Source of the DNA: an uncultured Candidatus Saccharibacteria bacterium
GTDB lineage: Bacteria; Patescibacteriota; Saccharimonadia; Saccharimonadales; Saccharimonadaceae
DNA length: 20,304 nt
Direction of reading: 5' to 3'
Assembly: GCA_934700415.1 (NCBI GenBank)
Contig: CAKUXN010000006.1
Span: 1 to 20,304, forward strand
The notes beneath the pieces are model-generated. The model saw only the letters and a program-made list of their open reading frames with translations, ran no database searches and was not told where the DNA came from. Made by a program: the position numbers and the translations under genes. Position 1 is the stretch's first letter. Every line of letters starts with the position of its first letter. This document shows positions 1 through 7,284 of the stretch, one piece after another.

Positions 1-343
1 GGCTAGTTTCATGCAAAAAATTAACTTTTCCGTCAATTACAATCTGCGAGAATACCATATGGCTCATTTGTATTTCTTTTACGGCTCGTCTCGTCGCTAA
101 TCTTAAGGCTTCGGAAATCCCGACATTGTCTAGTTCGTCTGCAAATACCCAGCCTAATCCAGTAGCAAGTGCTTCTTTTGTAATAATATCTGCTAGCCTT
201 TCGCGTTTCTTGATGCTTAATTTTTTAGAATCACGTAAATCTCCTACCCACTCTGGCCAAGGGCTTGGCAAAATTACCGCTCCCACAACAAGCGGACCAG
301 CAAGGGGTCCGCGTCCAACTTCATCTATTCCGAGAATCGGCAT
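1..343 (-). CDS. rnhB: Ribonuclease HII, N-terminal part (cut by window edge)
   Basis: Endonuclease that cuts the RNA strand of RNA/DNA hybrids and starts removal of ribonucleotides misincorporated into DNA. Reading the minus strand from the ATG at 343 gives an open frame of 114 residues to the window edge. It begins with the family signature GIDEVGRGPLAGP (residues 5-17), which supplies acidic active-site residues D7 and E8. DSKKLS follows at 38-43, GISEA at 75-79, and the block IVIDG carries the third acidic residue, D104. The remaining half, including the last catalytic Asp, lies outside. The start codon shares one base with the stop of rplS (TAATG), so translation is probably coupled. The rplS-rnhB order is common in bacteria. 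No strong Shine-Dalgarno sequence is visible, which fits re-initiation after rplS. Confidence 0.95.
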   Translation of the reverse strand, partial: MPILGIDEVGRGPLAGPLVVGAVILPSPWPEWVGDLRDSKKLSIKKRERLADIITKEALATGLGWVFADELDNVGISEALRLATRRAVKEIQMSHMVFSQIVIDGKVNFLHETS

Positions 344-810
344 TAGGCTTCAGTTTTCTCTTCTTTTACTTCTTCGGCAGGCGTTTCTACTACTTCTACT
401 TCTTTAACTTCTTCCACTGGGGCTTCTTCTATGGTCGTATCGTTCACTGCTGCACGATCAAAATCTTTGGCAGCAAGACGAGCTGACTTACCAGAACGTT
501 CACGAAGATATGAAAGATTATTGCGACGTACTTTCGAGCGCTTGGTTACTTCAATCTTCTCTACAAGTGGAGAATGAATGAGATATGATTTCTCTACGCC
601 AACACCAGAAGTAACTTTACGAACTACGATACGCGCAGTGTGAGATTCTTTACAATCTACACGGATTACTACACCTTCAAATACCTGAAGACGGAATTTA
701 CCACCTTCTTTAATTTTCTGGGTCACTTTTACAGTATCACCAGAGCGGACATCAACCACAGCTTTCTTTTTCTGGGCGTCACCAATTTGCTTTAAAATCG
801 AAAAACTCAT
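343..810 (-). CDS. rplS: Large ribosomal subunit protein bL19 with acidic C-terminal tail
   Basis: Structural protein of the 50S subunit located at the interface with the 30S subunit. The 155-residue product contains the whole bL19 core: the GDTVKV block at 24-29, the segment around GVVIR, and the SPLVEKIEV and YLRER segments near 80-105. Family members are usually about 115 residues. Here the core is followed by about 35 residues almost entirely of E, V, K, A, P and T with a repeated EEVKEVEV-like pattern, a low-complexity acidic tail that should be disordered. The ATG at 810 has an AAAGG Shine-Dalgarno about 7 bases upstream and a conventional promoter at 843-871, giving a leader of about 25 bases. 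This contrasts with the leaderless neighbours. It overlaps rnhB downstream by one base. Confidence 0.97.
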   Translation of the reverse strand: MSFSILKQIGDAQKKKAVVDVRSGDTVKVTQKIKEGGKFRLQVFEGVVIRVDCKESHTARIVVRKVTSGVGVEKSYLIHSPLVEKIEVTKRSKVRRNNLSYLRERSGKSARLAAKDFDRAAVNDTTIEEAPVEEVKEVEVVETPAEEVKEEKTEA

Positions 811-842
811 ATTTTACCTTTTATATTAGACAATTACCTGTT

Positions 843-871
843 ATTTTAACACACCTTGTTTAATTTTTCAA
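843..871 (-). promoter_or_regulatory. Promoter of rplS-rnhB
   Basis: On the minus strand TTGAAA (871-866) is followed after exactly 17 bases by TAAAAT (848-843), and the -10 is preceded by TGT, an extended -10. The predicted start near 836 leaves a leader of about 26 bases carrying AAAGG ahead of the ATG. The -35 lies in the last codons of ruvA. Confidence 0.7.
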
Positions 872-1435
872 GGCCAATTTAATTCTTTCTTCTACTGGCA
901 AATTAATATCTACTTTTTCAAGAGCCGATAGAGCCTCCTTCAAAGGAAAACCTAAAGCAATCAAAGCATCAAGCGCCTCATCGTTTTCTTTATCAACCTT
1001 AGCGAATTTCGCTTCAGTAGCCCCATAATGCGATGGCATACCTACTTTATCGCGCAAATCCACGATTACTCTTTCCGCCGATTTTTTACCTACTCCTGAT
1101 GCCTTCGAAATAAATGCAGAATCTGCATTGGCAATCGCATTCCGTACCTCTTCCGCCTCTGCAAGTGACAAAATTGCGATCGCCGCTTTCGGTCCTATCC
1201 CTTGCACCGAAATTAGAAGCTCAAAAATCTTCTTTGCTGCCAAGCTCGAAAATCCATATAGGTCTTCTGCATTTTCTCGAATCGCATGATAAGTAAAAAA
1301 TTTATGTTCTTCCTCTAGATGTACAGCTTCAAAATCCGGCGTCGGCACTGTAATTTCATACCCTACCCCATTTACATCAATAATTAAAGCATTTCCGAAT
1401 TTTTCTGTAACAATTCCACGTATATGCGCAATCAT
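860..1435 (-). CDS. ruvA: Holliday junction branch migration protein RuvA
   Basis: DNA-binding subunit that clamps four-way junctions as a tetramer and loads the RuvB motor. The 191-residue protein shows the family order. An N-terminal OB-fold (1-62) starts MIAHIRG and includes YHAIRENAEDLYGF. Two helix-hairpin-helix motifs follow, VQGIGPKAA near 77-85 and ASGVGKKSAERV near 112-123. A flexible linker leads to a C-terminal three-helix domain (about 150-191) that contacts RuvB. Length is typical. It is separated from upstream ruvC by 13 bases that contain its own promoter, and the -10 is only 7 bases from the ATG, so its message should be leaderless. No ruvB is present in the window. Confidence 0.97.
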   Translation of the reverse strand: MIAHIRGIVTEKFGNALIIDVNGVGYEITVPTPDFEAVHLEEEHKFFTYHAIRENAEDLYGFSSLAAKKIFELLISVQGIGPKAAIAILSLAEAEEVRNAIANADSAFISKASGVGKKSAERVIVDLRDKVGMPSHYGATEAKFAKVDKENDEALDALIALGFPLKEALSALEKVDINLPVEERIKLALKN

Positions 1436-1442
1436 AACCTAT

Positions 1443-1451
1443 ATTATATCA
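1443..1451 (-). promoter_or_regulatory. Extended -10 promoter of ruvA, overlapping the ruvC stop codon
   Basis: The minus strand reads TGATATAAT (1451-1443), 7 bases before the ruvA ATG at 1435. The TGA of the TGn element is itself the ruvC stop codon (1451-1449). No convincing -35 hexamer is seen at the usual distance, which is tolerable for an extended -10. The spacing predicts transcription starting at or within a base or two of the ATG. Confidence 0.65.
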
Positions 1452-1970
1452 TCTCTTTCTGGAATTCGAGAACTTATACTCTTGCCCATTTGACCCTGTA
1501 GCATAAAGGAAGCCACAAGTTATTGCTGCCGCAAGCGCGTCTGCCGCATCATCAGGTTTTGGCTTTTTTTCTAGACCAAGATGCACTCGTACCATTTCCT
1601 GCATTTGCGTTTTAGTAGCTGAGCCATACCCGGTTAAACTTTTCTTAATTTCATTTGGCGTATATTCATAAACCGGAATATTATTTTGTTCCGCCACGAG
1701 TAAAACAATCCCTCTTGCTTCTGCTACCGCAATTCCAGTCGTAATATTCTTAGCAAAAAATAATTTCTCCACCGATACCACATCTGGCTTAGTTTCTTCA
1801 AAAACTTCACACAGAGAATCGTACAATTCTTTAAGCCTACTTGGTAGTGGCGCATCTACAACCGTCCTCACGGCGCCAAAGTCTAAAGCCTTCGCATTTG
1901 CTCTACTGCTAGTCTCAATCAATCCAAAACCACAAATCCCAATTCCAGGATCAATTCCTAAAATTTTCAT
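1449..1970 (-). CDS. ruvC: Crossover junction endodeoxyribonuclease RuvC
   Basis: Dimeric, Mg2+-dependent resolvase that nicks Holliday junctions symmetrically after RuvAB branch migration. The 173-residue product has the RNase H-like fold signature GIDPG at 5-9. The four acidic active-site residues are visible: D7, E68 (in SVEKLFF), and D141 plus D144 in the PDDAADALAAA block. Length is typical. The ATG at 1970 overlaps the TGA of radA by four bases (ATGA), so it should be translated by coupling from the radA message; no Shine-Dalgarno is seen. Its own stop codon forms part of the downstream ruvA promoter. Confidence 0.97.
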   Translation of the reverse strand: MKILGIDPGIGICGFGLIETSSRANAKALDFGAVRTVVDAPLPSRLKELYDSLCEVFEETKPDVVSVEKLFFAKNITTGIAVAEARGIVLLVAEQNNIPVYEYTPNEIKKSLTGYGSATKTQMQEMVRVHLGLEKKPKPDDAADALAAAITCGFLYATGSNGQEYKFSNSRKR

Positions 1971-3316
1971 TTTACATATCTAATTAACGTTTCGCGTAAA
2001 TCCTTGGCTGGTATCACAAATTTATCATGAACCGTAGCTGGACCAATTGCATTCTTAAATCCAAGTTTTTTGGCTTCGGCAATCCTTTGATCCGCTCTAA
2101 AGGCCGAACGAATTTCGCCACCTAATCCCACCTCTCCAAATACTACAAATTTTTCATCTAATTTCCTGCCTGCCACCGCTGAAGCAATCGCCATACAAAT
2201 CGCGAGGTCTGCCGCCGAGTCATTCAGCTTCATCCCGCCAACCACATTAATAAAAATATCTTTGTCAGACAGTTTCAATTTAGTCCTTCGCTCTAATACT
2301 GCAATTAACAAATTAAGCCTATTAAGATCAAAACCAGAAGCCGTCCGTTTTGGATAACCAAAATTAGTTGTTGTTGCTAAAGCCTGAATTTCCACCAAAA
2401 TCGGGCGGTTTCCTTCAAGCGTTGCCAAGATCACAGAACCATCCGTATTTGTTCTTTCTGCAAGCAAAGCCGCCGACGGATTCTGCACTTCCTTAAGCCC
2501 AGAGCTTAGCATTTCAAAAATTGCCACCTCATTTGTCGAACCAAACCGATTTTTAACTGCTCTTACCGTCTTAAATCCACCGTATCTATCACCTTCAAAA
2601 TTTAACACCACATCTACTAAATGTTCCAGTACTTTCGGCCCAGCAAGCGTTCCATCTTTTGTTACATGACCTACTATTACTACCGCTGTATCAGTAGCCT
2701 TAGCCGCACGAATAATCAAATTACCGCAATTAGTCACCTGTGACACAGTACCAGGAGCTGATGATATTTCATCCATCGCAAGCGTCTGGATTGAGTCTAC
2801 AATCACCAAATCAAATTCGCCAGATTCAATCGTTTTTGCAATATCATTACCGGAAGTCGAAGCTGCAAAATTAAGCCTATCAGAGTCCGCGCCTAATCTT
2901 TCAGCACGTAACTTCACTTGCCCCGCTGATTCCTCACCAGATATATATAATACATCGTGATTCTTGGCCACTTCCGCACAAATTTGCATCAGAAGTGTAG
3001 ATTTACCAATTCCAGGTTGTCCCGCCAGAAGCGAAACCGAGCCCATCAAAAATCCACCACCTAATACCACATTTAAATCATTAAATTCTGTTAAAAGTCG
3101 CGCCTTCGCATCCGAAGGGATAACGGTCTTTAGCTTCACGAAATCTAATTTTTTGCCAGATGCCTTTCCTTTTTCGATTGCAGTTTTCTTGCCAAGTTCT
3201 GGCTCTACGATTTGCTCTATTAAAGAATTCCAAGCATGACAATTAGTACACTGGCCAACCCACTTCGCATAAGCAGCACCACACTGCTGACAAATAAATT
3301 GACTCCTCACTTTCAT
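1967..3316 (-). CDS. radA: DNA repair protein RadA (Sms), branch-migration helicase
   Basis: Hexameric DnaB-like ATPase that extends D-loops and processes recombination intermediates. In the 449-residue protein an N-terminal C4 zinc finger uses C9, C12, C23 and C26. The RecA-like ATPase core has Walker A GQPGIGKST at 99-107, a Walker B region LVIVDS near 170-175, and the RadA-specific KNRFG motif at 255-259. The C-terminal third is the Lon-protease-like domain (from about 280), including GGMKLNDSAADLA; its presence is characteristic of the family. Length is typical. It heads a two-gene unit with ruvC (4-base overlap), pairing two recombination-intermediate enzymes. Its start lies 7 bases after an extended -10, predicting a leaderless transcript. 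Confidence 0.97.
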   Translation of the reverse strand: MKVRSQFICQQCGAAYAKWVGQCTNCHAWNSLIEQIVEPELGKKTAIEKGKASGKKLDFVKLKTVIPSDAKARLLTEFNDLNVVLGGGFLMGSVSLLAGQPGIGKSTLLMQICAEVAKNHDVLYISGEESAGQVKLRAERLGADSDRLNFAASTSGNDIAKTIESGEFDLVIVDSIQTLAMDEISSAPGTVSQVTNCGNLIIRAAKATDTAVVIVGHVTKDGTLAGPKVLEHLVDVVLNFEGDRYGGFKTVRAVKNRFGSTNEVAIFEMLSSGLKEVQNPSAALLAERTNTDGSVILATLEGNRPILVEIQALATTTNFGYPKRTASGFDLNRLNLLIAVLERRTKLKLSDKDIFINVVGGMKLNDSAADLAICMAIASAVAGRKLDEKFVVFGEVGLGGEIRSAFRADQRIAEAKKLGFKNAIGPATVHDKFVIPAKDLRETLIRYVK

Positions 3317-3323
3317 ATCAATG

Positions 3324-3332
3324 ATTATATCA
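3324..3332 (-). promoter_or_regulatory. Extended -10 promoter of radA-ruvC
   Basis: TGATATAAT on the minus strand (3332-3324), identical to the ruvA and gpmI elements, 7 bases before the ATG at 3316. It fills most of the 20-base gap after the surface-protein gene. No -35 match is visible. A leaderless transcript is predicted. Confidence 0.65.
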
Positions 3333-3336
3333 TGTT

Positions 3337-6300
3337 TTAATATCTCGGCGCTAACTCATGTAGATAGGTTTGGTAGACTCTGCCGTAATCTTCACTGTTT
3401 TTAATACTGCGTCCCCATAGTATGACTGATGTATCATAATTAATGATTTCTGCTGGGATTTTAGAATATATACCAGTAGCTGCACCAAAGGTACGATTTA
3501 AATCTAATATTCCAGTAGTTATTGCACCATTGATAACTAATTGGTTAGATCTATTTGGAGCGTCTAATCCTGCTTGAGTATCATTATTGCTACCACTACA
3601 AGTGTCTAATTTATTTTTTGCGATTAGTATAGCATCAATTCTTTTTACATTACAGGCAATACTAATATTTTTAGCAGCAATAAAGGCTTTTGGAATTTCA
3701 CTTAGTTCTGTGTAGGTTCCGTCTTGGTAGATGATATCACCATTAATATATACATTACCATTGGTATTTACTACATATGTATTACTAGCATTAATTGTAG
3801 TATTACCTATAGTTACATCATTATTAATAGCCGTAGTTTCTTCAGTAAAGTTATCAATAGTGATTTTCTTAGCTTCAATACCGGAGAGACCGGTAGCTTG
3901 AACTGTCGGACATATAGAACTATTTATAGCATAATTAGCAAAGCTGAGAGGCGTTCTATACTTACAGAAATTTTCCGTTGTCTCAAGACTACCGCCACCA
4001 GCTTGATTATCAGAGAGCCCAGTAGCTGCACCAGAAGTAAGACCACTCACCTTATCTCGCGCCACCACCAGTCCTTCTGCCCAGGAGCCAAATACAATCA
4101 CACCATTATTGATAGAAATATTTGGAGCCAAACTATTTTTTACCATACTATAAGTACTTACGTTACCACCTCCATAGAAGCTTCCACCCCACACTTGGAA
4201 AGTCGGTTTCTTACCCACTGTAAAACACTTTGAATCCGAAATACGCCACATTTTACTTCCAGCTTTGTCCAAATTAGTGTCTGCTCCGCTATATGAAGGA
4301 TAAAATGCCGCCGCTACACAAATTTTTGCGCCAGCAGTCACATCTGGGACCATCAAAGAAGAACTTCCACTGTATGAACTCCCATTCCCATTATTCCAAT
4401 TCTTATTTAACTCATTATAATTTTTCTCATCCCCAACCTTACAACTAATTGTGTTTGTAAAGTAGTTGCACAAATTATCCATAGCATAGTCACCACCCTG
4501 CCTTAGTTCACCATTAGTAGTGTAAACTATAGTCTTACTTTTTGCATTACGCACAATCGTAGCATACATTTCGCTTTCATTATTCGTAGTTAGGGCATTT
4601 TTCTTTGGCAATATATGTACCTGATAAGAAAAGCCTTTACTCCCACCAGCATTCAAAATCTCATTATCGTCAGTCGATATTTCCACTTTAGTATCAAAGT
4701 TATATGGCACTATAACTTTTGTTGTATCCCTAAGCGTTTTTGTACTAACTTCGCTCGTCAAGATTCCATTTACATTTTTTAAAACTACTGCATCTGGAGT
4801 CGTCTTAACCTTATCATTTACATTTGTCGCTGCAGTTTCGTTCATTGTGCTACCGACATCAGTTGTAAGCACCGTATAATTACCACTTGGGAAAATTTCA
4901 GTCTTAACGCTAGTATCACCATTATTATATATGAAATTAAGGTTTGATATTTTACCAGACACATTAAAAGCATTGTTCCAGTCCGACAATTTATCTTTTG
5001 CCAAATTAAATGCATACTGTGCACCAGGATTATATACCGCCCTATAATTTATATTATCCGTCGGCTTCGCATATACCTCTTTTTGATACGAGCTATATTT
5101 TGATATATTATTGTTTCGCACATTAAGCTCAAGTGATGAACCGACAGATCCTTGCGCTGCCACACAGGCAGTTAGTTGCACCGTTCTAACACTTTCACTA
5201 ACATCATTAGCGTCAAAACTTAATTTTTCACAAACCGTCTGTCCAGGTCTTAAAACTACCTTATCGGTATACACCCGTTTCGGATTTGCCGTAAATGAAA
5301 CTCCACCACTACTTAATACGTCACTTGGGTTCACGCCAGATCTCGACACCACATATGAAGTTTCACCATTACCGTGATCTCTTTTTATATTATGGCCGAA
5401 AGTCACTTCACAACCACTAGTCGCATCACAATTTTCTATATTATACGTGACACTTCTACCATTTTCTGCGGTGTAACCAACACTAGCGACCGTATTATCA
5501 TCTCTCATTACATTAATCTGCCCTTCAAATGCGTTTTTTTCACGATAAACCGCATATACCACAGCATCTCCAGTAATTGCCCTCACATTAAATTGTTCCA
5601 AAGAATAATCAAATCGCCCAACTTTTGTTCCCGAAATATAACTCGGTGCACCACTACTCTCTAAGTCAGTTATATAGTCGGTAGCATTGGGAGTAATTTT
5701 CCACCCCAAAAATTCATATTTATCGTTAGTACCACGAGTTATGGATGCCAATTCACCGTCTCTAATTTCATCGCTTTTCCTATCACTCAAACCAGCTACT
5801 TGGTCTAGGCTATTCCTATCTTCATCAATAGATTTGGCTGTTAAAATATATTTATCATACCAGTAACAAAAGGCATACAAATTATCAGGGAAATAATCCC
5901 CAGTATAATTTTCTCGCATCAAGCTATAATACGCATCCTTAAAATATTCAAATACCTGCGACGATTTAGCACTTTTCTGTGCTTGATAAACCTTCTTATA
6001 TACACCATCTTTCTTTACAAATAAACTTTGCGGAGCTTTATCGCCAGTTCCAGTCATATCAGTAGTAAGTGGTACTTTTTCAAGTCGGCCATACTTTTTA
6101 GCTCTAATAATAGACATATCAAATGTAGCCATGTGCCCCACACTAGAGTAGCCAATATTAAATCTATATGGATCACGGTCATTATATTTCCCATTAGGAG
6201 TTTTATATCGATCTTTCAACGTATGCAAAGTTATAACTTCTTCTACCCAATAACTATTAAATGCGGGCACACCATTACTTTTGCTTTTCGCGTTTCTTCC

Positions 6301-6681
6301 TAAATGCCAAAAACCTGCTTCTTTTTTATTTGGATTAGCACATACTCCACTAATTGTAGTGTTTGTTACCCCATAGTAAGGATGATCATTTGCCCGAGTC
6401 CAAGGATGCTGTCCATTTGGCCTAAATTCAATTTCTTGCCCAGCCATTTCTTCGCCACCAACATATTTATAAAATATCCACGACCAACCTCTATAGCAAA
6501 TCGCAACACGACTAGGTTTACATCCTGTACCTCCTGAGCTACCACCACCGCTACTACCACCGCCAGCACCACCAGGAGGACTAAACCATCCATCATTAGC
6601 ATAAGCAGGGGTAAACGACACAAATGCGCCAATAATAACCATCACGAGACTTACAAAAATAGGCAAACTTTTTCTACTCAT
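3337..6681 (-). CDS. Very large secreted surface protein, function unknown
   Basis: A protein of about 1114 residues from the preferred ATG at 6681. An in-frame start at 6717 would add 12 polar residues, but the 6681 ATG has GAGG six bases upstream and gives a clean signal peptide: basic MSRK, a hydrophobic core, and a likely cleavage after AYA at residue 28. A Gly/Ser linker follows at about 36-53, then a cysteine-containing region. A segment at about 320-383 (FLGWKI ... VVYAVYREK) resembles the beta-rich repeats of internalin-B type surface proteins. Long Asn/Ser/Thr-rich beta regions follow. The last 170 residues (IGNTTINASN, VYINGDI, FIAAKNISIACNVKRIDAILIAKN) look like a beta-helix or polymer-forming fold. 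It ends in ELAPRY with no LPXTG motif and no C-terminal membrane helix. It overlaps the upstream membrane protein gene by 8 bases, so the two are co-translated. An adhesin or envelope-layer role is an inference. Confidence 0.85.
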   Translation of the reverse strand: MSRKSLPIFVSLVMVIIGAFVSFTPAYANDGWFSPPGGAGGGSSGGGSSGGTGCKPSRVAICYRGWSWIFYKYVGGEEMAGQEIEFRPNGQHPWTRANDHPYYGVTNTTISGVCANPNKKEAGFWHLGRNAKSKSNGVPAFNSYWVEEVITLHTLKDRYKTPNGKYNDRDPYRFNIGYSSVGHMATFDMSIIRAKKYGRLEKVPLTTDMTGTGDKAPQSLFVKKDGVYKKVYQAQKSAKSSQVFEYFKDAYYSLMRENYTGDYFPDNLYAFCYWYDKYILTAKSIDEDRNSLDQVAGLSDRKSDEIRDGELASITRGTNDKYEFLGWKITPNATDYITDLESSGAPSYISGTKVGRFDYSLEQFNVRAITGDAVVYAVYREKNAFEGQINVMRDDNTVASVGYTAENGRSVTYNIENCDATSGCEVTFGHNIKRDHGNGETSYVVSRSGVNPSDVLSSGGVSFTANPKRVYTDKVVLRPGQTVCEKLSFDANDVSESVRTVQLTACVAAQGSVGSSLELNVRNNNISKYSSYQKEVYAKPTDNINYRAVYNPGAQYAFNLAKDKLSDWNNAFNVSGKISNLNFIYNNGDTSVKTEIFPSGNYTVLTTDVGSTMNETAATNVNDKVKTTPDAVVLKNVNGILTSEVSTKTLRDTTKVIVPYNFDTKVEISTDDNEILNAGGSKGFSYQVHILPKKNALTTNNESEMYATIVRNAKSKTIVYTTNGELRQGGDYAMDNLCNYFTNTISCKVGDEKNYNELNKNWNNGNGSSYSGSSSLMVPDVTAGAKICVAAAFYPSYSGADTNLDKAGSKMWRISDSKCFTVGKKPTFQVWGGSFYGGGNVSTYSMVKNSLAPNISINNGVIVFGSWAEGLVVARDKVSGLTSGAATGLSDNQAGGGSLETTENFCKYRTPLSFANYAINSSICPTVQATGLSGIEAKKITIDNFTEETTAINNDVTIGNTTINASNTYVVNTNGNVYINGDIIYQDGTYTELSEIPKAFIAAKNISIACNVKRIDAILIAKNKLDTCSGSNNDTQAGLDAPNRSNQLVINGAITTGILDLNRTFGAATGIYSKIPAEIINYDTSVILWGRSIKNSEDYGRVYQTYLHELAPRY

Positions 6682-7228
6682 TCTCACCCTCGTTATCTTC
6701 GGCCGATCCCTCTTCACTATACATTGCCGAATTTAATTCGTCTTGCAGTTGCTGATAATAGTCAGCCTTTTCATTATCATCTACTGCTCCATAATAATAT
6801 ATCAACGCATTATAATAGCTATTTTTATCTTCATCTTCTTTTATCAATGACTCTATTCCTTCGACTAGTTCTACTGCCCTATCAAGATTACCATCTTTAT
6901 CAAAAATATAATTAGCATAACAAATCGTTAAATAGATTTTATAATCATCGTTTTCAGAGTTAGTGTAATAATCATCATATAAACTATTGGCACTATCTGC
7001 ATTTATCACACCACTATCATAGGCGTTTTGAATTTCCTCGCAATCTGCAATTCCCGAATTATTCATCTCAACTTTTTCAAAATATTTTTCGTACTCTTCT
7101 CCATCTTCCTTTTTTTGCACATTATTCGCAATCACTATTCCCACAACAAGCGCGATAATCACCAATACTAAAACAATCAAAATCAATAAAATCGTTTTTC
7201 TATTAACGCTTCGGCCTTTATTCTCCAT
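6674..7228 (-). CDS. Single-pass membrane protein with extracytoplasmic helical (TPR-like) domain
   Basis: Family not recognised. The 184-residue product has a short basic N-terminus (MENKGRSVNRK), one strongly hydrophobic helix at about 13-34 that can act as an uncleaved signal anchor, and an acidic domain of about 145 residues. That domain is predicted to be mostly helical and rich in Tyr, Asp, Glu and Asn, with regularly spaced small and aromatic residues suggestive of tetratricopeptide-like helix pairs. The C-terminus is strongly acidic. The 3' end overlaps the start of the giant secreted protein by 8 bases, which implies coupled translation and a shared job, perhaps as membrane anchor, assembly factor or secretion partner. 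The ATG lies six bases after an extended -10 (TGCTAAAAT), so a leaderless mRNA is predicted. Confidence 0.85.
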   Translation of the reverse strand: MENKGRSVNRKTILLILIVLVLVIIALVVGIVIANNVQKKEDGEEYEKYFEKVEMNNSGIADCEEIQNAYDSGVINADSANSLYDDYYTNSENDDYKIYLTICYANYIFDKDGNLDRAVELVEGIESLIKEDEDKNSYYNALIYYYGAVDDNEKADYYQQLQDELNSAMYSEEGSAEDNEGENE

Positions 7229-7234
7229 ACTTAA

Positions 7235-7263
7235 ATTTTAGCATTAGCGCCATAAAAAAACAA
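7235..7263 (-). promoter_or_regulatory. Promoter of the surface-protein unit
   Basis: Minus strand: TTGTTT (7263-7258), 17-base spacer, TAAAAT (7240-7235) preceded by TGC, an extended -10. The -10 ends six bases before the ATG at 7228. The 56-base gap between murC and this gene (7229-7284) holds this promoter and no convincing terminator hairpin. Confidence 0.6.
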
Positions 7264-7284
7264 GTCTATTTAAAATACACCAAT

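Noticed and set aside
3724..6632. Several open frames on the plus strand and in other frames opposite the giant surface protein.
   Set aside because: They have no ribosome-binding sites and no recognisable domains, and have compositions expected of antisense shadows of an Asn/Thr-rich gene.
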